From: Bacillota bacterium | GTDB lineage: Bacteria > Bacillota > Clostridia > Acetivibrionales > DSM-1351 | Direction: 5' to 3' | Assembly: GCA_023390335.1 (NCBI GenBank) | Contig: JAEWCZ010000072.1 | Span: 1 to 7,672, forward strand | DNA length: 7,672 nucleotides | In this document: positions 1-5,824 of the stretch, in pieces | Layout: every line of letters begins with the position of its first letter | Position numbering within the stretch: position 1 is the stretch's first letter | The notes under the pieces: model-generated | What the model was told of the DNA's origin: nothing | Databases searched by the model: none | The model's input: only the letters and a program-made list of their open reading frames with translations | Program-made: the position numbers and the translations under genes

Positions 1-107
1 TAAATTATTGCGATAGCGCAAATAAGCACAATAATCGCCTTAATAAGAGTTTTCCTCGTAGCCTTATTCACTCGTTCTGATTCCCGTGCCAAATATCCTT
101 GTTTCAT
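1..107 (-). CDS. N-terminus of small membrane protein (partial)
   Basis: An ATG at 107 opens a frame of 35 codons that runs off the left edge of the window. It reads MKQGYLARESERVNK, then a basic stretch, then a hydrophobic run (IKAIIVLICAIAII) from about residue 22 that looks like a transmembrane segment or signal anchor with a positively charged cytoplasmic N-terminus. A very strong ribosome binding site (AAGGAGGG) lies 7 bases upstream, so the start is well supported. I do not recognise the family. It is on the same strand as the toxin-immunity modules and could be the first ordinary gene beyond the array, or a further Rhs-associated membrane protein. Only the start is visible, so no function is assigned. 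Confidence 0.6.
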   Translation of the reverse strand, partial: MKQGYLARESERVNKATRKTLIKAIIVLICAIAII

Positions 108-114
108 ACTGCTT

Positions 115-122
115 CCCTCCTT
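115..122 (-). promoter_or_regulatory. Ribosome binding site of the membrane protein gene
   Basis: AAGGAGGG on the minus strand is nearly a full match to the anti-Shine-Dalgarno sequence and sits 7 bases before the ATG at 107. It fixes the start of the partial gene at the left edge. Confidence 0.75.
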
Positions 123-128
123 AAAAAC

Positions 129-263
129 TTATTCCATACTGTTTGCCTCTAGTAATTTCATCTTACTAAAGAGAAAAACTATGTTTGCAATTGCTACCAC
201 TTTATATAATTGTAGTAATCTAGCCCTATTAGTGAGCGTTTCATAAATTGATGAACAGAATCA
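129..263 (-). other. Intergenic stretch with a possible gene-tail remnant
   Basis: Between the immunity gene ending at 297 and the start at 107 one minus-strand frame is open for about 45 codons without a usable start. It contains ANIVFLFSKMKLLEANSME and stops with TAA at 131-129, just before the ribosome binding site of the next gene. The stop-RBS-ATG spacing is what one expects between adjacent genes, so this may be the 3' end of a gene cut off when the array was inserted or rearranged. An open frame of this length also arises by chance in AT-rich DNA, so support is weak. A short inverted repeat (ATTGAT/ATCAAT, 247-265) is too weak to call a terminator. Confidence 0.22.
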
Positions 264-296
264 ATAATTACCTTTCAAAAAATCAACTACACATTA

Positions 297-755
297 TCAC
301 TTATCAAGATCTGCAGACCAATCAATTTCATCACTAAACCAATTATTTTTCTTTATCCAACCACTATCCATTTTCAAGGAGATTTCTCTACCCCATTTCT
401 CAATATCTTCAATAAATTCTTTACAGTCTAGTCCATCAATTGAACTTTTTTCTAATGCTTTTTTTAAGTAATCTATAAAAAGATTTCCTATATGAAATCT
501 TTGTTCAGCCTTGTACATTTTGGCGTAATCTTCCAGTTTTACAGAAATATCAATAATCAAACGATTAGCTTTTTTTTCATACCTAATAAATGATTTTCTT
601 TTGTAAGATTCTGGTAAACAGCGCCAGCCAACCAAAATTTCAATATTAATATTTGAATATTTATTTTTTATCTTAGGTTCTAAATAATTACGTAATTCAC
701 TTGCTAACTCCCCAATCCTTGTCCCCGCAGTATCCGTCAGAATAGTAAAATACAT
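297..755 (-). CDS. Putative immunity protein paired with the GIY-YIG-like orphan tip
   Basis: A 152-residue cytoplasmic protein, without signal peptide or membrane segment, starting MYFTILTDTAG and rich in Lys, Glu and Ile. I do not assign a Pfam family. It lies directly downstream of an orphan Rhs toxin tip, which by the rule of these loci makes it the cognate immunity protein that binds and neutralises that toxin. Start choice: an upstream in-frame ATG at 827 would add 24 residues, but those codons overlap the toxin 3' end and that ATG has GAGG only 2 bases before it. The ATG at 755 has AGAAGGA 11 bases upstream and lies 22 bases past the toxin stop, so I prefer it. The gene is fully open although its toxin partner is damaged. 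Confidence 0.75.
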   Translation of the reverse strand: MYFTILTDTAGTRIGELASELRNYLEPKIKNKYSNINIEILVGWRCLPESYKRKSFIRYEKKANRLIIDISVKLEDYAKMYKAEQRFHIGNLFIDYLKKALEKSSIDGLDCKEFIEDIEKWGREISLKMDSGWIKKNNWFSDEIDWSADLDK

Positions 756-766
756 ATGATAAATTT

Positions 767-773
767 TCCTTCT
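767..773 (-). promoter_or_regulatory. Ribosome binding site that decides the immunity gene start
   Basis: AGAAGGA lies in the 22-base gap between the toxin stop (778-780) and the ATG at 755. It supports the shorter form of the immunity protein over the form starting at 827 inside the toxin gene. Confidence 0.55.
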
Positions 774-777
774 CAGT

Positions 778-1195
778 TTAATATCGACATTTATTTCCGG
801 GTGGTAAATGCTCTTTACTCTGCTCATATCCTCGGATTTTTTGATTTTCTAAATATTTTGCAGTAGCATCATACCAACCCGCTGCATTTGCAATTAATAC
901 ATATAAATCATCAAGTCCAAATGGATCTATTTTCAAATTCAGATCACTCACATAAGCATAAAGAGTAGGATTCCCACCCGCAAGTCCAATCGGATCAGGT
1001 TGAATATGACACCCGTCTGACGGCGAATAGTAGCGAAACCGGTTATAATATAACCCCGTTTCCACATCTTCATACTGCCCCTGGTACCGGAATGGAATAA
1101 AGCCATCTTCGTCCACCAGATCTGTTGACCTTCCATACTTATCTTTCAGCCTGTATTTTACTCTTCCTTAGATATCCCGTTCTCTTTCCCGGACT
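778..1195 (-). pseudogene. Orphan Rhs C-terminal tip, GIY-YIG-like toxin with internal deletion
   Basis: A displaced copy of the Rhs C-terminal segment without the rest of the gene. Homology to the resident Rhs gene starts near 1195 (GKEREL..IYGRV region) and runs through FIPFRYQGQYEDVETG, DPIGLAGGNPTLY and DPFGL. An in-frame TAA (1170-1168) replaces the Tyr codon of IYGRV. After DPFGL only about 44 residues remain: DDLYVLIANAAGWYD followed at once by TAKYLENQKIRGYEQSKE and LPPGNKCRY. From memory of related Rhs tips, the LYVL..GWY start and the E..I..Y...LPPGN end belong to one roughly 100-residue toxin that resembles GIY-YIG nucleases. The middle with the YKIG and Arg region is missing, so the toxin should be dead. 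There is no ribosome binding site near a start. The family assignment is tentative; the truncation is more certain. Confidence 0.7.
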
Positions 1196-1209
1196 TAGAA
1201 TGATTAAGG

Positions 1210-1326
1210 TTAAAACCAAGGTGTCCAGTTGTTACCGAAGTTCAGAGAATACCTAAAAATCATGTCATACGTTGGTACAGCCCATAAGAAAGTTATGAGA
1301 CCATTATATGCTACTCTTTTTAATGT
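1210..1326 (-). other. Short open stretch between modules, possible module remnant
   Basis: The 147 bases between the end of the 356-aa immunity gene and the next orphan tip hold one open minus-strand frame of about 38 codons ending in TAA at 1212-1210. It includes RVAYNGLITFLWAVPTYDM and ends FGNNWTPWF. It has no start codon or ribosome binding site. It may be the tail of a lost toxin or immunity gene; by length alone it could also be chance. No homology to the Rhs core was seen here. Confidence 0.25.
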
Positions 1327-1342
1327 TCCTTACACATATTTA

Positions 1343-2413
1343 TCATTTTAAAAAACTATAATTCAATATAGGTACTGTGCTCTTTACTTCCTCCGACTTT
1401 CTTTGTAGAATATATGCTGGTATCAATTCATTCCCTAATTTTCCATACCTTGTATGTAATGAAAGAGAAACTTTTTCACCAATTCCTTCTAAGTAAATTT
1501 GGGGCCATTCTTGTTTAAGGCATGATGGCCAATTAATTAATTCATTACCTGGAATTACAGATAATTCTTTTATATCATTCTTTAGTTTATAGACTCCACT
1601 AACAATTTCTTCATTATCAAAATCTAATGAGGCATTATCAGCAAATATATAGTAGTGCCAAGGCTTTATTCCCCACGTAATAATTAGTATACCTTCCTCA
1701 AAACATTTATCAACTAATTCAGTCGAGGAAAATAGCTCAACTAAATTTACTGGTTGACTACCGATTTCTTTTTTAATAAACTCACTAAATACATTTAAGT
1801 CAGTCATAAAGAAACCTAAATGTCCTAATCCCCCATAGACTGATAAATTAGTAAGCTTCTTATTTTTGCTTATATTACAAGAACTTTTTAAAAGCAAAAT
1901 ATAAACTGAAATTGTTTTAATTTTTTGTTCATAATCAGTTAAAAAGGGGGGCGCCTCATCGGAAAATAGCTGAGGCTCTTGAGGATATTTTTGGAATACT
2001 TGAATTTGAACATCATATTCACCCTCCAAAGTATCATTCATTTTTGAATATAAAGTATTTTTCTCCAATATCCCTTCTTGCATAGCGTTCCGAGTTGTCT
2101 CATTTTCATTTAATGCATATTCATTTTCATGTGAGTAAGTCATTTGATCTCCTCTGGAAATCAAAACACTCTGATATGTTTGCCTGATTATCCTTTCCCC
2201 TAATATTTTTGAATCTAATAACAATTTATCATTATCTACTACCTCATCAATTATGAGCTTAAATTTACATGGAATTTCTCCCCCTAAATTGAGATTAGGA
2301 ATTGGTAAACTTATTTCATTATTTTTTCCTTCTATACAAAAAAGTAAATTTTTGATGTTCCCACTGCTATAAAAAGATTGTATCCAAAAAGCTTGATATT
2401 TCATATTTGCCAT
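1343..2413 (-). CDS. Putative immunity protein paired with the HNH orphan toxin
   Basis: A 356-residue protein with no signal peptide or membrane segment, the longest immunity candidate in the window. Recognisable stretches are a beta-rich N-terminus (residues about 35-75, LNLGGEIPCKFKLIIDE), a middle segment with YGGLGHLGFFMTDLNVF (about 195-210) and ITWGIKPWHYYIFAD (about 247-260). I do not recognise the family and do not claim one. The start follows the toxin stop directly: AGGAGG codes the last two Arg of the toxin, then TAG, then ATG (2413). A second ATG three codons later (2404) has a spacing of 12 bases from the same AGGAGG and could be used instead. The tight coupling to the HNH toxin supports a role as its neutraliser. 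Confidence 0.75.
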   Translation of the reverse strand: MANMKYQAFWIQSFYSSGNIKNLLFCIEGKNNEISLPIPNLNLGGEIPCKFKLIIDEVVDNDKLLLDSKILGERIIRQTYQSVLISRGDQMTYSHENEYALNENETTRNAMQEGILEKNTLYSKMNDTLEGEYDVQIQVFQKYPQEPQLFSDEAPPFLTDYEQKIKTISVYILLLKSSCNISKNKKLTNLSVYGGLGHLGFFMTDLNVFSEFIKKEIGSQPVNLVELFSSTELVDKCFEEGILIITWGIKPWHYYIFADNASLDFDNEEIVSGVYKLKNDIKELSVIPGNELINWPSCLKQEWPQIYLEGIGEKVSLSLHTRYGKLGNELIPAYILQRKSEEVKSTVPILNYSFLK

Positions 2414-3026
2414 CTACCTCCTACAAATCTTTTCAACTGCTTGGCCCTTTTGATTTTCAGCCCATTTTTTTGTTTCATTCCATGCTTCACTAGGTGTAAC
2501 ATTTTCTTTTAATAAATTACCTTTAGTTCCATCTGAATTAATTATATACAAATCCCCTTTAATATGTTGAATTTGCGGATTATTGTAATGCTCTTCTAGG
2601 CTCTTTAGCCATTGCTCACTTGTCATACCAGAATTTACAAATTCCTTTTGAGTTAAAACAGGCTTTGTATTTGCACCGATACCATTATAACCATGCATTG
2701 CAGAATGATTCAGTCCTCCACTCGCTGACCATTGAGTTCCGGAAAAGTAAAGTCCAGGTACACCAGTTTGTGAATTATATGGTACTATTCCAAGATATGT
2801 TGCCAGAGAATGCGGAACCATGTGATGTCCTTGATTTATTGGATTGGTAAGAGGCAATAGCCCTAACGGATCTACAAATTTATTAACATCACTTACATAT
2901 CCATACAATGTTGGATTCCCACCAGCTAATCCAATCGGATCAGTTTGAATATAACATCCGTCAGACGGCGAATAGTAGCGGAACCAGTTATAATACAACC
3001 CTGTCTCCATATCTTCATACTGCCCC
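2414..3026 (-). CDS. Orphan Rhs C-terminal tip with HNH-type nuclease toxin
   Basis: Rhs core homology begins abruptly at GQYEDMETGLYYNWFRYY (3026) and includes both protease-type motifs, DPIGLAGGNPTLY and DPLGL. The toxin of about 145 residues follows: QGHHMVPHSLATYL near its start, then LNHSAMHGYNG, and the C-terminus VEKICRR. The GHH plus later H-x3-H pattern fits the HNH/Endonuclease VII superfamily toxins (Tox-HNH-HHH-like), predicted to cut DNA. Unlike the other orphan tips it shows no stop or deletion. The frame stays open upstream to an ATG at 3334, but those extra 103 codons read an immunity-gene tail and a hairpin out of frame and have no ribosome binding site, so I leave them out. 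The only nearby start is the Met of EDMETG at 3010. It probably acts as a silent cassette that recombines onto the resident Rhs gene. Confidence 0.75.
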
Positions 3027-3064
3027 AAGGTAATCCACCTGATAACTGTTTGATATTGATGTGC

Positions 3065-3347
3065 TTTCTGTTCACGGGATTCTTCCGCATAAAGTGACTG
3101 GTTCTCCACCTTGTCCGTATAGAAATTTTGTTTTCTCCGCTCGGTCAATGGTATGACAAAGGCAACATATATAACCCGCAAGGTTGTATTTTCCTTACGG
3201 GTTATATATGTTGCTCTAAAGTGACGCAATAAAATCCTTTTGTAGCTTTTCCAATCGTCTAACTCTCTCGGCAATAAAGATTCTGTAGCTTTCTTGTGTA
3301 TAACTATCTGGCCATGTATTACAAAACATGTCATGAGAAATTGTGCC
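3065..3347. repeat. 283-bp direct repeat, copy 1
   Basis: Matches 4544-4826 with a constant offset of 1479. I count 11 mismatches by eye, about 96% identity, and no gaps. It contains the last 44 codons of the immunity gene that ends at 3216, the 53-base hairpin just after its stop, and about 97 bases of linker up to near the Rhs core junction. Both copies end at the same base inside the immunity gene, so this is a segmental duplication. Copy 1 looks parental because its immunity gene is complete. Confidence 0.9.
3162..3214. terminator. Long hairpin abutting an immunity gene stop, copy 1
   Basis: Perfect 17-base inverted repeat, GCAACATATATAACCCG at 3162-3178 and its complement at 3198-3214. 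Inside it a second 4-bp stem (AAGG/CCTT) is separated by one mismatch and leaves a 9-base loop. It begins one base after the TAG of the immunity gene (3216-3218). The position suggests a terminator or mRNA 3' end, but the run after it in the transcribed direction is CTTTGTC, not a T-tract, so a rho-independent terminator is not proven. It could instead be a small mobile or recombination element. Confidence 0.5.
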
Positions 3348-3554
3348 TATTATTAGTCTGATGATTTCAATACAATAGTACGCATATCCTTTATGGCAGA
3401 AATTATCCATTGAATAATCCTCCATTACTTCTCTAACCAACTTCTCCATTTTTATAAAAGATTCTTCATTCCACTCTGCATTTATGCGAATGAAACAAAA
3501 TAATTCTTCATCTGAATCAACATATTCAATAAATTTTTTTAAGCTAGCTTTCAT
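3216..3554 (-). CDS. Putative immunity protein paired with a lost ART-like toxin
   Basis: A 112-residue, largely helical, acidic cytoplasmic protein: KMKASLKKFIEYVDSDEEL, ICFIRINAEW-type centre, and a basic helical end with RVRRLEKLQKDF. No family recognised. It sits immediately after a toxin tail remnant ending at 3560 that resembles ART-like Rhs toxins, so it is likely the surviving immunity protein of that module. Start choice: a GTG at 3572 adds six residues but overlaps the toxin stop and has GGGAG only 1 base away; the ATG at 3554 has a modest AGG 9-10 bases upstream. The last 44 codons lie in the 283-bp direct repeat and are present a second time at 4826-4695. Confidence 0.65.
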   Translation of the reverse strand: MKASLKKFIEYVDSDEELFCFIRINAEWNEESFIKMEKLVREVMEDYSMDNFCHKGYAYYCIEIIRLIIGTISHDMFCNTWPDSYTQESYRIFIAERVRRLEKLQKDFIASL

Positions 3555-3559
3555 CTTAT

Positions 3560-3631
3560 TTAACCTAGACACACTCCCGTATTTGTTTTTTTATTAGATA
3601 TTTCGCCCTCTATTAATACTTCTTTTGTCAT
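3560..3631 (-). pseudogene. ART-like toxin tail remnant
   Basis: Twenty-three codons reading MTKEVLIEGEIS, NKKTNTGVCLG and stop (3562-3560). KEVLIEG is the same motif as in the tail of the ART-like orphan at 5204-5824 (KEVLIEGKVPADKI), where it would supply the catalytic Glu region. Everything upstream of the motif is missing and replaced by a YD-repeat scrap, so this is the 3' stub of an otherwise deleted toxin. It lies just before the intact immunity gene at 3554, in the usual toxin-then-immunity order. Confidence 0.6.
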
Positions 3632-3720
3632 CTGTCTCTGATATGGCTTAAATCCCCGGCAGTATCGTAGGAAAATTCAATGGCTTAGGATACTTTTACC
3701 AAGCTCCCACCAGTCAAATG
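3628..3720 (-). pseudogene. YD-repeat (Rhs core) scrap
   Basis: A minus-strand frame reads HLTGGSLVKVS, a TAA at 3687-3685, then AIEFSYDTAGDLSHIRDR and TGA (3630-3628). FSYDTAGDLSHIRDR has the spacing and residues of an Rhs YD repeat (YDtaGdLshIrDr). It is joined, one frame off, to the ART-like toxin tail. This is a decayed piece of an Rhs beta-barrel shell gene and shows that the module once belonged to a longer Rhs gene. The rest of the stretch from 3721 to 3754 shows nothing recognisable. Confidence 0.55.
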
Positions 3721-3754
3721 TCTTCTCTTCCCATGTCCCTAATTACGCTTCTGT

Positions 3755-4351
3755 TTACGTTTGGCTTTTTCTATCAATACTGGATACATTGAAATTATAG
3801 ATTTCATCCTTACGCGGGTCATTAAAACCATTAAATTCATTAACTTTAACAAGAGAGAATAAGAATCCATAGTTTGGATTAGGATAATCTAATTTTTGCT
3901 TACGTGCATAGCCTTTTATAGATACCAGGTATTTACCGGACGGAACATCATATCGGAATCCAGCATGGCAAAGAACACCATCTAATGTCCTGTAGGAAAC
4001 CTTATCTCCAACATAGTCACTTCTATCAAATATATTAAAATAAGATATACTTGTAATCCATACACTATCTTTAATGGTAAGATTAAATTGGCCATGTTCC
4101 ATTTTCTGTTTCCACTCATCACCAAAAATCGGTTCTTGTCCCTCCATTTTTATTAAGTAATCTATACTATCTATTGGCAAAAATGGAAGCCATATTCCTG
4201 ATTCTAACATTCTTAAGTATCTATCATGATTTTTCTGAAAATTAGCCAAAAGTTTTTTTGACCTAACTTTTTCTTTTTTTAAAAAATCATCAATAACAGG
4301 TAGTGAAAACAAACAAATACCATAATCTGTAACATCTAAAATTTTATCCAT
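3755..4351 (-). CDS. Putative immunity protein of an unknown module
   Basis: A 198-residue soluble protein starting MDKILDVTDYGICLFSLPV, with AAAGGA 9 bases before the ATG. Notable stretches are WLPFLPIDSIDYLIKMEG (about 54-71), an aromatic-rich centre, a FRYDVPSGKYLVSIKGY segment (about 133-149) and the end EIYNFNVSSIDRKSQT. The second half looks beta-rich. I do not recognise the family. A toxin tail remnant ends 43 bases upstream, so it is inferred to be the immunity gene of that otherwise lost module. The gene is complete and has no internal stop. Confidence 0.65.
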   Translation of the reverse strand: MDKILDVTDYGICLFSLPVIDDFLKKEKVRSKKLLANFQKNHDRYLRMLESGIWLPFLPIDSIDYLIKMEGQEPIFGDEWKQKMEHGQFNLTIKDSVWITSISYFNIFDRSDYVGDKVSYRTLDGVLCHAGFRYDVPSGKYLVSIKGYARKQKLDYPNPNYGFLFSLVKVNEFNGFNDPRKDEIYNFNVSSIDRKSQT

Positions 4352-4394
4352 CTTAAAGCATCCTTTCTATGATTTACAACTAACAAGAAAACTC

Positions 4395-4543
4395 TCATTT
4401 TGGAATTTCTCCTTTCGCCTGCAATTTCTTTATTTTTTCTAAAGCTTCTCCCGGCATAGCGTTATTTGTACTTAAATTAAAAAGACCTAATATCTTTGCC
4501 ACCACTCTTGGAAATACCGGGTAACATTTGTGTATTGACAGTT
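4395..4543 (-). pseudogene. Unassigned toxin tail remnant
   Basis: About 49 codons are open without a start: CYPVFPRVVAKILGLFNLS, then TNNAMPGEALEKIKKLQAK and GEIPK, stop TGA at 4397-4395. The end is followed after 43 bases, containing an AAAGGA site, by an intact immunity-like gene. The frame begins where the 283-bp repeat ends (4544), so the repeat junction cut off the rest of the toxin and its Rhs core. The helical, Lys-rich tail looks like real protein, but I cannot assign a toxin family. It is the only toxin end here that lacks a C-terminal Cys. Confidence 0.45.
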
Positions 4544-4640
4544 TTTCTGTTCACGGGATTCCTCCGCATAAAGTAACTGGGTCTCCACCTTGTCCATATA
4601 GGAATTTTGTTTTCTCCGCTCGGTCAATGGTATGACAAAG

Positions 4641-4693
4641 GCAACATATATAACCCACAAGGTTGTATTTTCCCTACGGGTTATATATGTTGC
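4641..4693. terminator. Long hairpin, copy 2
   Basis: Inverted repeat arms at 4641-4656 and 4678-4693 match perfectly over 16 bases; the innermost G-C pair of copy 1 is lost (A at 4657). As in copy 1 it starts one base after the stop codon of the immunity-gene remnant. The function is uncertain for the same reasons: there is no T-tract. Confidence 0.45.
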
Positions 4694-4694
4694 T

Positions 4695-4826
4695 CTAAAG
4701 TGACGCAATAAAATCCTTTTGCAGCTTTTCCAATCGTCTAACTCTCTCGGCAATAAAGATTCTGTAGCTTGCTTGTGTATAACCATCTGGCCATGTATTA
4801 CAAAACATGTCATAAGAAATTGTGCC
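4695..4826 (-). pseudogene. Duplicated 3' end of an immunity gene
   Basis: Reads GTISYDMFCNTWPDGYTQA, then SYRIFIAERVRRLEKLQKD and FIASL, stop TAG at 4697-4695. It matches the last 44 codons of the immunity gene at 3216-3554. Three of the four differences change an amino acid (H to Y, S to G, E to A), which fits drift of a non-functional copy. The 5' part is absent and there is no start. Confidence 0.8.
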
Positions 4827-4840
4827 GCCCAGAGTACACA

Positions 4841-4874
4841 GGCATTTTGGGAACCAGTTGGGCATTTTGGAACC
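4841..4874. repeat. Imperfect 20-base tandem repeat
   Basis: GGCATTTTGGGAACCAGTTG at 4841-4860 is followed directly by GGCATTTTGGAACC at 4861-4874. It lies just after the stop of the immunity gene ending at 4879 and beside the break point of the 283-bp repeat. Its function is unknown; it may mark a slipped or end-joined junction. Confidence 0.6.
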
Positions 4875-4878
4875 GAAG

Positions 4879-5187
4879 CTATTCAGAAAAGAGTTCCAGA
4901 GCCTTTTCTTGCAATTCTATCCCAATATCCTCTAATTCCTGCAATGTTTTATCTTCAAAGTCCCCTTTCTTAAATGAAAATGCCCCATAAATATCAACCA
5001 TTGCTATTGCTATTTTTTTGGGAACAAACTTTTTATCTCTATAATACTCCAATGCAAAAGCCAATGCCTTTTTTACTTGATCTAACTGCTCCAAATCCAA
5101 TTCCCTGTATGCTCTCAATTTTACCGGCACTGAATTTTCACTAACTAATCCATTATAAATTATATCTATTGCTTGTTCAATATGCAC
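4879..5187 (-). CDS. Putative immunity protein paired with the ART-like orphan toxin
   Basis: A 102-residue, mostly helical, acidic protein starting with GTG (5187), MHIEQAIDIIYNGL, and containing YRELDLEQLDQVKKALAFA (about 27-45) and IAIAMVDIYGAFSF (about 59-72), ending ALELFSE. AAGGGAG lies 9 bases before the GTG and overlaps the region just after the toxin stop (5204-5206); the gap is 16 bases. No signal peptide, no membrane segment, no recognised Pfam family. Its place directly behind the ART-like tip marks it as the cognate immunity protein. The gene is intact although the toxin carries two stop codons. Confidence 0.75.
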   Translation of the reverse strand: MHIEQAIDIIYNGLVSENSVPVKLRAYRELDLEQLDQVKKALAFALEYYRDKKFVPKKIAIAMVDIYGAFSFKKGDFEDKTLQELEDIGIELQEKALELFSE

Positions 5188-5203
5188 AAATTATCACTCC
5201 CTT

Positions 5204-5824
5204 CTATCTAATACATGATACTTTTTCAATCTTATCTGCCGGTACTTTTCCTTCGATTAACACTTCTTTAGAAGAAACCGCATTGGAATATGAACGCCCC
5301 CCTAATCCCACATTTCTTGCATTTGTCGGATTTGATACATCTACAATGCTTTTATTACCTAAAATATCAGGAATAACATCTTCAGTATCAAACCTTACCA
5401 TTGTTTGTCCAGAATTGTTCCATTACATAGCAACATTAATATCAGTTGTTGTGGAAATAAATTGTGATCCATTATGTTTAGTTCCGTTCATAATACGTCC
5501 AGCAACACTCATTCTTCTTCCAGGTACTCTAGCAGACAATCCTTCCGATATTATCTCATCTGGACGTAAATTCCTGAAAACCTCTATCAATACCCATGGA
5601 TCAATCCAAATGTTCGGCTCCCCCACATACCCATAAATCGTTGGATTTCCACCTGCCAATCCTATGGGTTCTTGCTGCGTATACTGTCCAATCTCCGTAT
5701 CATAATACCGGAACCGGTTATAATATAACCCTGTTTCCACATCTTAATACTGCCCCTGATAACGGAATGGAATAAAGCCATCTTCCCCCACCAGATCTGT
5801 TGACCTTCCATACTTATTTGTCAT
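5204..5824 (-). pseudogene. Orphan Rhs tip with ADP-ribosyltransferase-like toxin, two nonsense codons
   Basis: Rhs core homology runs from KYGRSTDLVGEDGFIPF (about 5815) to YVGEPNIWIDPW. TAA at 5746-5744 replaces the Glu codon of QYEDVETG. The toxin follows: EVFRNLRPDEIISEGL, GSQFISTTTDINVAM, then TAA at 5425-5423, then in the same frame WNNSGQTMVRFDTED, KEVLIEGKVPADKI and the end EKVSCIR. The R (VFRN), S-T-T (FISTTTD) and E (EVLIEG) landmarks in this order fit an R-S-E class ADP-ribosyltransferase fold, which would modify a target with NAD; the exact family (DUF7587-like) is from memory. Protease-type motifs are also changed: DPIG reads EPIG and DPFG reads DPWV. Both stops are single-base changes from sense codons (GAA to TAA; the second possibly AAA to TAA). 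The gene is dead as a protein. Confidence 0.8.

Larger units (their letters stand above)
4544..4826. repeat. 283-bp direct repeat, copy 2
   Basis: Second copy of 3065-3347, about 96% identical. It carries the same immunity-gene 3' end, hairpin and linker. Its left junction (4544) abuts a different toxin tail and its right junction (4826) cuts the immunity gene mid-frame, as expected for an inserted duplicate. Confidence 0.9.

Noticed and set aside
948..1136. Minus-strand open frame of 62 codons starting MEGQQIWW
   Set aside because: It is the +1 shadow of the Rhs core of the orphan tip; the same wording reappears at 7332-7574 in the resident gene, as expected for a shifted reading of conserved DNA.
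2620..2850. Plus-strand open frame of 76 codons, and similar plus-strand frames at 4719-4990 and 7124-7321
   Set aside because: All are antisense to genes or remnants with better support and show no recognisable motif or good start.
3065..3161. Possible small coding region in the linker (frame with EKTKFLYGQGGEPVTLCG)
   Set aside because: Four of five differences between the two repeat copies fall at third positions in this frame, but five changes tested over three frames are too few, and there is no start or known family.
4487..4813. Minus-strand frame of 108 codons similar to the start of the frame at 3334
   Set aside because: It is an out-of-frame reading of the duplicated immunity-gene end and hairpin. 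The similarity comes from the 283-bp DNA repeat, and there is no ribosome binding site.
5169..5636. Plus-strand open frame of 155 codons
   Set aside because: It lies antisense to the ART-like tip, whose Rhs and toxin motifs are clear on the minus strand; no ribosome binding site or recognisable domain was seen.
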